Positions 18,509 through 27,661 of a stretch of 32,947 nucleotides of DNA are shown here, one piece after another (the first letter of the stretch is position 1; every line of letters starts with the position of its first letter). A program made the position numbers and the translations under genes. The stretch comes from Chara braunii (lineage: Eukaryota; Streptophyta; Charophyceae; Charales; Characeae): contig BFEA01000007.1 of the NCBI GenBank assembly GCA_003427395.1, forward strand, positions 4,353,041-4,385,987. Reading direction: 5' to 3'. The notes below the pieces were generated by a model, which ran no database searches, was not told the origin of the DNA, and worked only from the letters and a program-made list of their open reading frames with translations.

Positions 18509-19078
18509 AGCGTCTTCAACTACATTGTACTTTCCTTTGAATGGCTTGAGCTCAAAGTCAAACTGATCTATCTCTGCGCCTCACCCAGTAAGGTTAGGTG
18601 TCATCTTGGCCTGAGTCTTCAGCCACCTCAATGTCTAGTGGTCTGAGTAGACTTTGAAGTGTCTCCCAACCAAGTAGTGCTTCCAGTGGTCTAACGCTTG
18701 GCTGAGAGCGTAGAGTTCCCTTTTGTAGGTAGATGTAGCTACCTTCTCTGAAGGCATCCTAGCAGACACGAACTCTACGGGTGTATACCCATTGCCATCA
18801 TCTTGCTGTAAAACAACACCTATACCATACTAACTTGCATCGGTAGTGACAACAAAGGGTAGAGATGGATCGGTTGCTCTGAGGACTGGATACTTTATCA
18901 AGGCCCGCTTTAACTTCTTTAAGGCCGATGTTCAGTCTCGATCCCACTCCCATATCGCTTCCTTCTTTAGCAGTCTGCGAAGGGGTGCAGCGATGGTAGA
19001 GAAGTTCCTCACGAACTTCCTAGAGTAGTTTGCTAGGCCTAAGAACGATCGCAACTCTGTCAACTTGCGAGGAGTCAG
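18509..19078 (-). pseudogene. Element C RT connection and RNase H, one frame with five stops
   Basis: Directly continues the frame of the open stretch at 19537-19079. After TAG (19079-19081) it reads KLTELRSFLGLANYSRKFV, WEWDRD-stop, TSALKKLKRALIKYPVL, FVVTTDAS-stop-YGIGVVLQQDDG, STYKRELYALSQALDHWKHY, VYSDH-stop-TLRWLKTQAK, LTG-stop, then EIDQFDFELKPFKGKYNVV and DALSRS. All four RNase H acidic positions are present. No frameshift is needed across this segment. The stops are TAG or TGA at places where Trp, Gln or Arg is the family norm. Confidence 0.85.
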
Positions 19079-19381
19079 CTAGTCTCTAATCGCTGCTATC
19101 TTGTTGTCCTCAGGTTTAATGCCATTTCCATCTAAAACGTGGCCCAAGTACAAGACCTGTGTCTTGGCCCACTCACACTTCTTTGCATTGATCTTGAAGT
19201 TAGCTTCGCTCAGTTTCTCCAACGCCTGCCTCAGATGACCCTCATGCTCCTCGAGGATCTTACTAAACACTAGAATGTCATCTAAGTACACAATTACAAA
19301 CCTATCTAACCACGGCCTAAACAAATCATTTATGCAACACAGGAACGTGGCAGGCGCGTTGGTTAGTCCAAAGGGCATCAC

Positions 19382-19422
<41 letters not shown>

Positions 19423-19438
19423 CAGAGAGAGAGTGAGA

Positions 19439-19512
<74 letters not shown>

Positions 19513-19537
19513 TCAGACTCGTCTTCTTATCCGGCAT
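19079..19537 (-). CDS. In-frame gag start / Leu-Ser repeat / reverse transcriptase fusion ORF (element C)
   Basis: From the ATG at 19537 to TAG at 19079-19081 there are 152 codons without interruption. Residues 1-10 are the gag start MPDKKTSLIA, shared with element B. Residues 11 to about 51 are Leu-Ser repeats encoded by a CT microsatellite with one break (DISHSLSVSVS). From about residue 52 the protein is reverse transcriptase: VMPFGLTNAPATFLCCIND, RFVIVYLDDILVFSK with an intact YLDD at 19277-19288, KINAKKCEWAKT and VLYLGHVLDGNGI. The fingers and first palm Asp are missing, so polymerase activity is not expected. The ORF begins a few dozen bases after an LTR, in the position of gag. Whether it is expressed is unknown; it may simply be a deletion scar held in frame by the dinucleotide tract. 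Confidence 0.6.
19386..19507. repeat. GA/CT microsatellite at the gag-RT junction
   Basis: (GA)n from 19386 to 19415, a short interrupted stretch (GACAGAGACAG, GAGTGAGAGATATCAGAG), then (GA)n from 19446 to 19507. It lies exactly between the end of the LTR/gag repeat (19508) and RT. Confidence 0.95.
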
Positions 19538-20442
19538 GCATGCAAACATATGCAATTCACATTGGCGCCAACCGCCCACACGAAGATGAGAGATATCAAG
19601 GCTGAGAACACAGTTCAGATTCAAACTCACGTCCAATGGCTATGGCGCATGAGCGCCCTCACATCACCCTTCCGACATTGTACTCCCAGCATCTGTTAAC
19701 ACGCACACTACTCTGGATCTCCTTGGATGTTCCACGCACACTCACTCTGTACCGCACACTCACACACACACTTACTGCAAACTAACTCTAACCTACGACA
19801 GTTATGGCCGCCTTCTACCTCCTAGTTGCTAGCAGTGAGGGCCGCTTCTTCTCCCTCGCCGCCCACTTCCCCTTTGAGCATATGCAGACCACCTCGCACA
19901 AGACGCTCGGGCAGCGATTCCGCATGGCTCTCAGCAGAATGAATGAATAACTGAACGTTGCTTCTGGATTTAGTTGGCTGCTGGTCTGCTCCTGTCCATC
20001 AAGCCCACGGTGCACACAGTCCCACATGGTACTTGCTGATTGGACAAGGTGCGATTGGGATTGGGTACCGTTGACTCGAAAAAGTTGGACTGCCCACTTG
20101 CCCGCTTGTCTCTGGTCTAACGTGAGCAACGCTCGAAAGGCCACTTCCGGACCTTCCGGAAGTCTGTAGACTTTGCCTTTCGAAACTGTAACAGCTATGA
20201 CTTTGACCTTTCAGAAGCGCTACAGCTACGACCCCTACACAGTTGCGACCCCTACTCAACAGACCTACGGATCAAAGCCCGACAACTGCATAGACTTACG
20301 ACAAACAACAATCAACTATCAACAACACAGGTCGCGGGTTTAGACATACAAGGTCGACTTGATACTTCACACGGGTGAGAACACGGCTAGGGATCGAGTC
20401 CTGGGATCTGCATCTGCTACTGCAAAGGTGAAAACCGTTTCA
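19508..20442 (-). mobile_element. LTR-type repeat, copy B (LTR, leader and first gag codons)
   Basis: Counterpart of copy A, in the same orientation. It starts TGAAACGGTTTTCACC at 20442 and ends at the gag segment GAGTCTGATTGCA. It carries two small insertions relative to A (around 20140-20175 and 20232-20250) and lacks A's TATA box. Similarity to A continues about 20 bp beyond the TG (through GACCTRAATTYGAGG, 20448-20464), so this copy also has a polypurine-like tract upstream (GGTCAGTGGAG). It is 5' LTR to C and lies in the 3' LTR position to D. Confidence 0.7.
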
Positions 20443-20465
20443 CTCCACTGACCTAAATTTGAGGT

Positions 20466-20747
20466 TTGAGTAGTCCGACAGGAGGCCGCCTGTGGACCTT
20501 GTTCCTATGGCAGAACTCACAGGTCTCTAAGTAGTGCAGGATATCGTTTTTCATCTTAGACCATTAGAAACGTTGGGTCAGGGCAGCATACATCTTTAAG
20601 AACCCAAAATGACCAGGAACATCATGACTCTTTGAAATGAGATGAGCGATGATCTTGCGATCATTAGGGATACCAAAACACACTTCCCCCATGCTGATTT
20701 TGTACAACAAGCATGAAGTCGAGGCGAAGCCTGACTCAGAATTGGGA
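20466..20747 (-). pseudogene. Element D integrase zinc-binding domain, truncated
   Basis: The minus strand reads GEVCFGIPNDRKIIAHLISK, SHDVPGHFGFLKMYAALTQ, then a stop, KMKNDILHYLETCEFCHRNK and RRPPVGLLK. The His pair and the Cys pair are present. The sequence then breaks off at about 20466 and is replaced by the polypurine-like tract and LTR copy B. The catalytic core and C-terminus are gone. Confidence 0.75.
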
Positions 20748-21397
20748 TCAGTCTGTAGATTCCAAAGAATAGGTCTTGAGGTAACACATCAACAATGGCC
20801 TGCTTGGTGGAATCAGCGAAGGAGTAAGTATCGCAATGGTAGCAAATGAATCAGGTACACGCGACAATGCATGAACGACCCGATTAGGGGACCTCTTAGG
20901 ATTCAGTTCAAAGTCAAATCCATCAATGAACTGAATGTACCTCGCCATTTTGTTATTTAACTCACCTTGGGTCTTCATCCACTGCAGATTGGAGTGATTA
21001 GAGTAGATCTTGAAGTGTCTTCCATGCAAGAAATGTTTCCACCGTTTGAGGGCACAAATGAGAGCATATAGTTCCTTTTCATAGGTAGATGCCTGAATTC
21101 TTTGCACATTTATTTTCTTACTCTTGAATTCCACTGATTTCCGAGCAGTCCTATCATCTTGCTGAAGGACTGCACCAACTCCATACCGACTTGCATCTGT
21201 GGTCAACACAAATGGTAAGGTAGGATCAGGCAGTTCCAGCACAGGTGCTTGAGTGAGCGCTTTTTCAATCTAGAAAAAGCTAATTGGCAGGTGGCTGTCC
21301 ACCTGAAGGGAACATCCTTAGTTTGCAGATTAGTCTGGGGTGTAGCAATAGAGGAAAATGTCTTGATCAACTTCTTGTAGTAGGAGGCGAACCCCAT
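20748..21397 (-). pseudogene. Element D RT connection and RNase H
   Basis: The 21397-21203 frame gives MGFASYYKKLIKTFSSIATP (RT connection). A frameshift near 21240 leads to 21242-20748: LPFVLTTDASRYGVGAVLQQ, TYEKELYALICALKRWKHFL, FKIYSNHSNLQWMKTQG and FDFELNPKRSPN. Two acidic positions are changed. SDH/TDH has become SNH (Asn codon, complement of 20997-20999), and the ADALSR motif reads VHALSR (His). RNase H should therefore be inactive. Confidence 0.82.
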
Positions 21398-21439
21398 GAA
21401 AAATTAGATGTCCCTCATAGTATGTGGTTGTGGCCATTC

Positions 21440-21966
21440 CTTGACAGCAACCACTTTTAGAGGCATTAGGGTACACCATGTACAAAAATCACATGACCTA
21501 AGTATAAAACAGAGGAAACACCAAAATATTTCTCTTTGTTTAGGTTATGCTCTCTCAGGACCTGCAGAACAACAACAAAGCGGTTAAGGAAGGGTTTAAA
21601 AATCTCATTCATCTTTGTTTGGAATGTCCTTGGTGCATGCACAAACCCAGGGGCATGACTAGGACCTCATAGGTGACATACCCGGTCGTAAAGGTTGTCT
21701 TGTGCACGTCCTCTTCAGCCATTTCGATCTGATGATACCCGGATTTTATATCAATTTTGCTGAAGACTTTGTAGCGTTGCACCATGTCCAGCAGATCATC
21801 GACACTAGACAAGGGCTCTGAGTGCTTCCTAATGATCTTGATCACGCCTTTGTAGTATATGCACATTCTAAGCTTACCATTTCCTTTTGGGACATAGAGA
21901 ACTGGTGCCCATACTCAGATGAGCGGCCTGATCCACCCTTTCTCAGTTAAGGATTCAAATATTAGC
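21440..21966 (-). pseudogene. Element D reverse transcriptase with the YxDD loop deleted
   Basis: The minus strand reads ELDELIFESLTEKGWIRPLI, stop, APVLYVPKGNGKLRMCIYYK, SEPLSSVDDLLDMVQRY, FSKIDIKSGYHQIEMAEED (first catalytic Asp present) and YEVLVMPLGLC. A frameshift follows and the chain continues QTKMNEIFKPFLNRFVVV. Immediately afterwards, in frame at about 21566, it reads LQVLREHNLNKEKYFG and SVLYLGHV. Some two dozen residues that normally hold YLDDILV and the following helix are absent, so polymerase activity is impossible. Confidence 0.82.
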
Positions 21967-22122
21967 TCATCCAGTTCAACAGGTGACATCCTGTAGACTC
22001 TTCCCTTGGGAGGGGTAGAGTTGGGCAAAATTTGAACGTGGTGCTTGGTCTGCCTTTGGACAAGTCCACTAGGCTCCTAAGCCAGATCAGAAAACTCATC
22101 AACCACTTGCTGAATGAATAAG

Positions 22123-22617
22123 TCAATATGAGAAGTGGACAACCCTGAATCTGTTTGAGTGACAATTCGCCACAAATAGATTCTCCTGGTCAAACTCCTT
22201 AGACAAGTTATAAAACTCCCTGGCTTTCAGGCAGTAACACCTTGTCTTAGGATTATGTTTTGTAGATAAGACACATTGTCTTAGCTCACCCTGAGGATTC
22301 TTCAATCTGATACTAGGCAGAGCCCAATCAATGGAGGGATTAGTTGCCCTCAGCCACTTCAAACTGAGGACCAGATCAAAAGGAAGATAGGCATGTCTGA
22401 TTTCTCCTTTGTGATGAAAGGTGGGCATACATTTGATTACCTGTTTGGCTGAGACAAATTGGAAATTACCTATTTGAATCTCCAGAGAGTGCTGAATGTT
22501 TGTAACCTTGAGCCCCAAGTGGAGTTTCTGAACTCCATTCTGAGAGATGAAGTTCCTGGTTGCTCCACAATCAAGCACGACTTTGATTGTAGTTTTGTTT
22601 ACTAGAGGCGTGAGCAT
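22123..22617 (-). pseudogene. Element D aspartic protease and linker
   Basis: A 164-codon open stretch. TTIKVVLDCGATRNFISQNG carries an intact D-C-G-A active site, followed by KLHLGLKVTNIQHSLEIQIG and FDLVLSLKWLRATNPSIDWA, the retropepsin C-terminal strand and the standard gypsy linker to RT. This is the only protease in the window whose active-site motif is unaltered. It belonged to a polyprotein, so the ATG at 22617 is not taken as a real start. Confidence 0.85.
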
Positions 22618-22838
22618 GATCAGTTCTGATCACGTCTTTCTCTACCCTTTCAACTAGGCATGAAGAGAAAAGAGCTGGTCAAGCTCCTCCTTTGATATGG
22701 GCTTATCAATGAACGGCTCAATGTATGAGTACATTAAGTTCCTTGCAGCCTCAGAAAATTCAGGCTAAGAAGCCGATTCATCTCCTAAAGGAGATGGATT
22801 CATTTCAGCAGGACCGGCTGCAGTCTCTGCTGGCCTGC

Positions 22839-23420
22839 CTAGTTTTTTACATGGCTGCAGTTGCTGTGGTTCAGCGTGGGGCAATCTTTGACATAATGAT
22901 TTCGCTCACAATGCAAACAGACTCCCCTGCCCTTCCTCTTTTGCCAGACACCCTTTAGGATTTTCAAATCCCTCCAAAGGCAAAGAGGTAAGATCCATGC
23001 GATTGTTGGGACATTTGACAAACCTAGGGAGGTTCTGTTGTTGAGGTCCACTGGGCTGTTTGCCTGGCCCCTTAGGATTGGAGGACTTTTGTCCTGGAAC
23101 TGCTTGCCCCTTGTGAGGACCAACAGTGCCTGGGCTAGCACTTGAGCAGCCTGATCTGCGGAGTCTCCTGCATTCTGGCCAGCTGGGGGAGTAGATCCTA
23201 CTTGGCCATGGCCTGCAGAGTCATCCTCAGACTCCATAGTGTACATGCCCCACTGTTTCTTCTGCCTACTCTGGGAAGAGGAGGTGCTTCCCTGCTGGGA
23301 AGAGGACTGAACATGGGAGTGTGGCCTCCATGTCCAAGGCTGCTCTATCAAAAGTTCACCAGTCCTTTTGACCTGCAGAACACAGGGCCGTGGTGTAGTT
23401 TTCAGGAGCTGCCCTGACAA
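22839..23420 (-). pseudogene. Element D gag C-terminus with zinc knuckle
   Basis: A Ser/Gln/Gly-rich linker (SSSQQGSTSSSQSRQKKQWG, DQAAQVLAQALLVLTRGKQ) leads to GVCLHCERNHYVKDCP. The knuckle spacing is C-x2-C-x3-H-x4-C, one residue short between the second Cys and His. The frame differs from the capsid frame 24204-23356, so a frameshift lies near 23400. Confidence 0.8.
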
Positions 23421-24204
23421 ACCAAGTTAGTTGGTCACCTTCAGACATGTCCAAACCAGGAGTGGAGGTGAGGCGCTCAGATTGTGCATAGAGCTTGGCC
23501 AGGGAACTCCTGTACTTAGTCCGGCCAAGACCAACCAGCTCGTTTGCAGCTTTGCGAGCTTTTTCTTTGTCTGCGAACCTTGCCTCCAGGCCCTGAAAGA
23601 TGCCATCCAACCCGAATGCTAGAGCCCAATCAGCCAGTTGTTGCTGAGACTTGTTAGCCTTAGAAGTGGCCCATTTCAGTGCAGACCCTGCCAACAGGGC
23701 CACTGTGTTTTGCACCTTGCTCACCTCAGGACAAATGAAGCTCCTCAGATAGGACTTCATTGAAGCTACCCAGTCTGTGACGTCCACTTTGGGGTCATCC
23801 CCAGTGAACCTGTCAGGCTGAGGTATCTTGGGGTACCTGGGCTCAACTGTCACTGAGACAGTAGGCACCGGTACTGAGGATGCAGGCTCCGACATCCCGA
23901 GCTGCAGATTCTGCACCTGTGGGGGTGTAGAAAGATTGCCCTTGGGAAGACTGGCTTGGGATGTGGCAGCAGAAGAGGATGAGGATGCTTGGGAATGGAG
24001 TGTGACAGCCGATGTAGAAACTGAAGGAGGAAGGGGTGGAGAAATAAGAACAGCAGCAGGAGGAAGGCGCTGACTGAGGTCAATGGACTCTGCCAGGGAG
24101 GCCAGTTTGGTGTCAATGGTGGACAGCCGGTCCTCCACTGCCGTCATCCTGGCATCCCAGTGAGTGTGTGTCCCTTGTGCTAGTTTCCTTCCAGTCGGAT
24201 CCAC
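23356..24204 (-). pseudogene. Element D gag capsid region
   Basis: A 282-codon open stretch. The N-terminus has a coiled coil (MTAVEDRLSTIDTKLASLAE), then a Ser/Pro/Ala-rich spacer, then the capsid: RYPKIPQPDRFTGDDPKVDV, TDWVASMKSYLRSFICPEV, ALKWATSKANKSQQQLADWA, SLAKLYAQSERLTSTPGLDM and QLTWFVRAAPENYTTALC. This is the Retrotrans_gag-type fold by pattern. The first codon at 24204 is GTG. TGA and TAA stand about ten codons upstream in the same frame (about 24227-24232), so the true start is either a lost ATG or the Met of MTAVEDR. Confidence 0.8.
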
Positions 24205-24224
24205 TCCAGAGCCTGATGGGTTTT

Positions 24225-24623
24225 ATCAAATCATCCATCAGTCTCGGCTTTAAGGATTTAGGCAGCCAAAATTTTTTTCCTGCCGGCACTACGCTACCTG
24301 AGTGTGCCCTAAGCTACCCCTTCGGCCATGTGTGTGTTTTTCCCCATTGCAGCCCTAAAAGTCATGGCCACAGGTAAGTACTGGCCCCGCAGGCCTCCCA
24401 ATCAAACCAGTGCTCTGGCGGGCGACACACACACTCAGACCGACAAGCAATCAGACAGGCATCCAGACCAGGAAGCATGCACACACACAGACATAGAAAA
24501 TTCAGCAGAACGCAGGAATCTCAGCAAGGCATACATTCCAGCGCAAAACTCAGAAATCAGCAGTGTTCTCAGTCTGGCAGGTCATTACACCCTCCATTTC
24601 CTCTTCTCCTTCTCCCTCCCCCG
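24225..24623 (-). mobile_element. Possible LTR and polypurine tract upstream of element D
   Basis: On the minus strand a 30 nt almost pure purine tract (complement of 24590-24623) is followed at 24589 by TGTAATGACCTGCC, which looks like a PPT-LTR junction. D gag begins about 385 bp further on. The 3' end of such an LTR and a primer site are not visible. A block at 24361-24397 resembles 11581-11622 in the LTR beside element B. Confidence 0.3.
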
Positions 24624-24629
24624 CCCATC

Positions 24630-25440
24630 ACTTCCTATAGATCTTCTGCCCCTTCCCTTCCCTATCCATCATTAAGAGAACAGACAAAATATAAGCTGAA
24701 CATCTGAAGAAAAATGAACAGGAGTATACCTCCCCCTTTACTCTGCCTTCACACAGGCATGTGAGCAGCTGGCGCTAAACCACAATTAATGTGGCCAGCC
24801 CTGTAGAACAAATAGAAGGGGTACCCCAAAAAAACCCAAAGTAAATAAAGTCAAGAAAGGAATATAGAGGATCTATTCTGCTATAGAGGTAAAACCATTT
24901 CATTGTTGGAATGTCTCACCTCAATAATGCTATAGAGGTAAAGCTGCATCAATTTTGGATCTACTCATCCGGTTGGAACAGGGGCTGTTGTGTTGAAAAT
25001 CTAAAACACACACATGCAGGTGCATGTGCGCGTCCATGTTGACTGCACGTCCCTTCTCCTTCCATGTGTGTGTGTTCGTGTGGGTTTTGGTGTGTCTGCC
25101 TCTGTATGTGCATGTGTGTGTACATGTGTGCTTTCTGGGGGGCTGTTGGGCGGGCTGTGGGGGGCCTGTGAGGGGGGAGGGTTCCACTCCAAAGTTTTAG
25201 CATTTCTCAAATGTGCAGCGAAAGTGTGGGCTTCACTCTAAAACGAAAATGAGGGTCGCATGTGCCTCCCAGAATATGGCGCGCACTTGTTACCAGTCCA
25301 CTGCATGTTAGCACACAATGCAGACTGTCCGCTACCACTGTACCCATGGCCGCAATAGCGTGCCTCTGGATGAATTCAGTGCGTCGTGTGCGAGTGCTCT
25401 TGTTTATCTACATTCTGATGTCTGTGCACACTTGTTTTTG
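24630..25440. other. No gene recognised; GT-rich and pyrimidine-rich DNA
   Basis: Contains a CTATAGAGGTAAA motif in direct repeat (24881, 24930), a degenerate GT-rich stretch at about 25005-25140 with a G-rich end, and no open frame of coding character. The Cys/Val/His/Thr-rich ORFs around 25000-25240 come from the GT repeat. Confidence 0.6.
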
Positions 25441-25444
25441 ACAG

Positions 25445-25575
25445 AGGAATTGACAGGCCCAGACAGAGGCCTGCACAAGCGGCGGAGCATGTGGCTTTTA
25501 ATTCGATACAATTTGCAAAAGCTTACCGGTCAATTGACATATGAAAGAAACTTGCTCCTCCGGCAGTTCTTTCAT
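25445..25575 (+). other. Candidate exon of an unidentified host gene
   Basis: A pyrimidine-rich acceptor (CTTGTTTTTGACAG) precedes an open stretch reading ELTGPDRGLHKRRSMWLL, then IRYNLQKLTGQLTYERNLLL and RQFF. Composition is protein-like and unlike the surrounding repeats. A donor could be GTTTGC at 25576, but it is weak. The family is not recognised. Its partner would be the island at 25875, although the implied phases do not join cleanly. Confidence 0.3.
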
Positions 25576-25874
25576 GTTTGCCTTTGGATCCTCTATAAAC
25601 AACTTGTCTGAAATTGATCTTAGATTCTGGCAACCATCTAGAATCTTTAAGCAACTTGTCAGAAGTCGATCTTAGATTTCTGGCATTATGTTATATTCCA
25701 CTCCTTCCTGAACAAGCCTTGTATTGCTGATTATCTTGTCCGTATGCCTTTGTGAAAGTCTGAATGATGGTGCACCGCAATTTCTGTTTCGCTTTGCTCA
25801 CTTTCGATTGGATCAGTCTTAGTCAAGCAGCTTGCTTTTCTGTGGTTGTGGTTGATGGATCGCCTGGTTGTTAG

Positions 25875-26016
25875 GTTTGATCAACTGAAAGGCAATGATG
25901 CACAGGAGTTGGCTATGGCTTTCAATTCTTTGGCGGAGAAAACACCAGGGGTGGAACTGACAAGATCACTCCTTGAAACTTCGTGGGAGGACCTTACTAT
26001 CCCACAACTAGAAAAG
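25875..26016 (+). other. Candidate exon of an unidentified host gene
   Basis: A 142 nt island between TTGTTAG and AAAAG/GTATTG. The open frame reads FDQLKGNDAQELAMAFNS, then LAEKTPGVELTRSLLETS and WEDLTIPQLEK. It is a well-mixed, amphipathic sequence with normal codon variety and obvious exon-like edges. It is not retrotransposon sequence I recognise, and I cannot name the protein. It may be a real exon, an exon carried by a transposon, or a decayed gene. Confidence 0.35.
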
Positions 26017-26335
26017 GTATTGTGAAGACCCTGATCTTTCATGCGAGTAGGGGCATTGATTCAGAGGTCACGATGTGACTAGGCCCACATTTTCTCCAGA
26101 GTCTTGATGTGCCGGCGGATGGACTGACACCAGTCTCAAAGGGAACTGGCCTACTGAACAGGCACTATAAAGAAGTTGAACGGCATTGGGTGGTGTTGTG
26201 CCTAACACCAGCATTCCAAAGAAGTTGAAAATTCATGGCCACAGTATCATTCTAAACGGCATGTGGGTGCATGGCTGTAGCTGTTGGACTGTGGTCACTG
26301 TCAGGAGCAAAGAAATGTCTAGCAGTCATAACAGG

Positions 26336-26412
26336 GATAGAGATGTCTGCAGAGACCTTCAAAACATTTCTATCTAGCAGTGAAAGAGATGTCTGCAGAG
26401 ACCTCCAAAAGA
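26336..26412 (+). repeat. 46 bp tandem duplication
   Basis: AGAGATGTCTGCAGAGACC, then TTCAAAAC or TCCAAAAG, occurs at 26339 and 26385. A related, more distant block (GAGTGAAAGAGCCTCCAAAAG) is at 27232. Confidence 0.75.
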
Positions 26413-26504
26413 ACTCCAAAGCTCCCCTTTTCTCTTTTTTTGTTTTTTTGCTTTTTCAACAAGGTCCTTTTGAGTATCGCCTGGCTGCGCCAAGTGCCAA
26501 GTTA

Positions 26505-26552
26505 TGCCCTTTTTTTTTTTTTTTGGGGGGGGGGGGGGGGGGAGGGAGGATG
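26505..26552 (+). repeat. Poly-T / poly-G homopolymer junction
   Basis: About 20 T followed directly by about 18 G, then GGAGGGAGG. A similar TTTTTTGGGGGGGGGG junction occurs at 28002-28020, and a C run lies at 29155-29174. Confidence 0.9.
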
Positions 26553-26592
26553 GGGCATGTGTTTGTTTGTTTGTTTGGTGGCTGTATGTATC

Positions 26593-26890
26593 TTTGTGCC
26601 ATCCACTCCACATAGTATGAACCACCCCACATGGTGCCCTCAAGTATCGCCAAGGCCCGGCAGTGCACGGGGCCATATTCTACCTAACTTTGGCCGTCTG
26701 TCCCCTTTCACCCTGGCCGCGTGATTGTAATTTTCTCCTGTGGACCTGTGTGTGTTGGTAACTTGGTACCCTTCAGTCAGCATTATATGACCTGCCCCAC
26801 ATGTTGCCACCATGTCCACATGGTGCCAACCTGCCGACATGGTATCTCCCCACGCAGTACCCCCTAGCGATGCCAAGGGCCGAACTGTGC

Positions 26891-26941
<51 letters not shown>

Positions 26942-27180
26942 CGTGTGTGCGTGGGTGGGTGGGTGTGGGTGTGGGTGTGGGTGTGTTTTGGGGCCATCTG
27001 TGCTTTTGTCGTTTTTTGTTATGGGCAGCTGTCTGTGTTTGAGTGCCATCAAGTCCACATGGTATGATGCACCAGACATGGTACCTCTGTGTGTGTGTCA
27101 AGAATGTGGTCCTTCTACCTGTCCTGCCCCCATAGCACCTTGCTTAATCTACATGGCACCACATGTGATTCACGTGTTAC
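26593..27180 (+). repeat. Degenerate long tandem repeat, offset about 445 bp, with CCACATGGT sub-repeats
   Basis: GTGCCATC.A.TCCACATRGTATGA followed by ACC and ACATGGT at 26597-26637 recurs at 27042-27083. Between them CCACATG(G/T)TGCCA-type motifs repeat at about 26800-26850, and more follow at 27150. The inserted region contains the GT/GC tract. Confidence 0.65.
26894..26986 (+). repeat. GT / GC dinucleotide tract with GGGT tail
   Basis: (GT)n at 26894-26932 passes directly into (GC)5 at 26933-26942, then GTGTGCGTGGGTGGGTGGGTG and (GGGTGT)n to 26986. Alternating purine-pyrimidine sequence of this length can form Z-DNA, and the GGGT part could form a G-quadruplex; both are predictions from sequence type. 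Confidence 0.9.
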
Positions 27181-27622
27181 CTCACTAAACCCACATAGTG
27201 ATATGCAATGGACAAAAACCTCAGCGGTGGAGAGTGAAAGAGCCTCCAAAAGTCTCCTATTTTCCCTTTTTTTTCTTTGGTCTGATCACCTTCTGCCTCT
27301 CTTCTGTGCCGGAGCCTCTGCAGCACCTGCTTGTGAAGTTCATAGTTTTGACTCTCTTGAGTCTGCTTCCCATAGAGCTGTAAACGTCCTAAGTACCTTT
27401 TTTTTTCTTCTTTCAAAGAAATAAGAAACACCTTAGGGGGTCCGGCTTTGGGAGTGATAAGAGCAGCTCCCAAAAGAGGGTTCTCCTGTTGTGATGACCC
27501 CAATCTATTGGCGGGGAGGAGGGCCTGCTGAAAACATGTCATAATTGATGGGAGTCGGGTACAGTGTCCCTCGGTCTTGGTGGTCCAGTCTGTGGGTCAC
27601 AGTATGTCCTTTCTCTTGCCAG

Positions 27623-27661
27623 GCTCCCTTTTACATCTCTGACTCGCTTGCTGAACATCAG
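27623..27661 (+). other. Candidate small exon
   Basis: CTTTCTCTTGCCAG is a textbook acceptor. The 39 nt that follow read APFYISDSLAEHQ and end CAG/GTCCAG, a mediocre donor. A second strong acceptor (long T run then CAG) lies at 27795-27813, followed by an open stretch beginning ELFDSSAHHMHLVYQW. These support a spliced plus-strand transcript but are too short to identify. Confidence 0.22.

Noticed and set aside
1221-19078. Alternative genetic code with UAG/UAA read as Gln
   Set aside because: Many stops do fall at Gln positions (DAS-stop-YGIG twice), but TGA stops, TAG at probable Trp or Lys positions, frameshifts and deletions occur alongside them. Decay of dead elements explains all of these.
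24353-24373. 21 nt micro-exon between TTTTTCCCCATTGCAG and CAG/GTAAGT
   Set aside because: The donor-like GGTAAGTAC block also occurs at 11591 in another LTR-like region, so it is better explained as shared LTR sequence.
26640-27101. His/Thr-rich ORFs and Cys/Val-rich ORFs around 26640-27190
   Set aside because: They are six-frame translations of the GT/GC tract and show no domain or sensible start.
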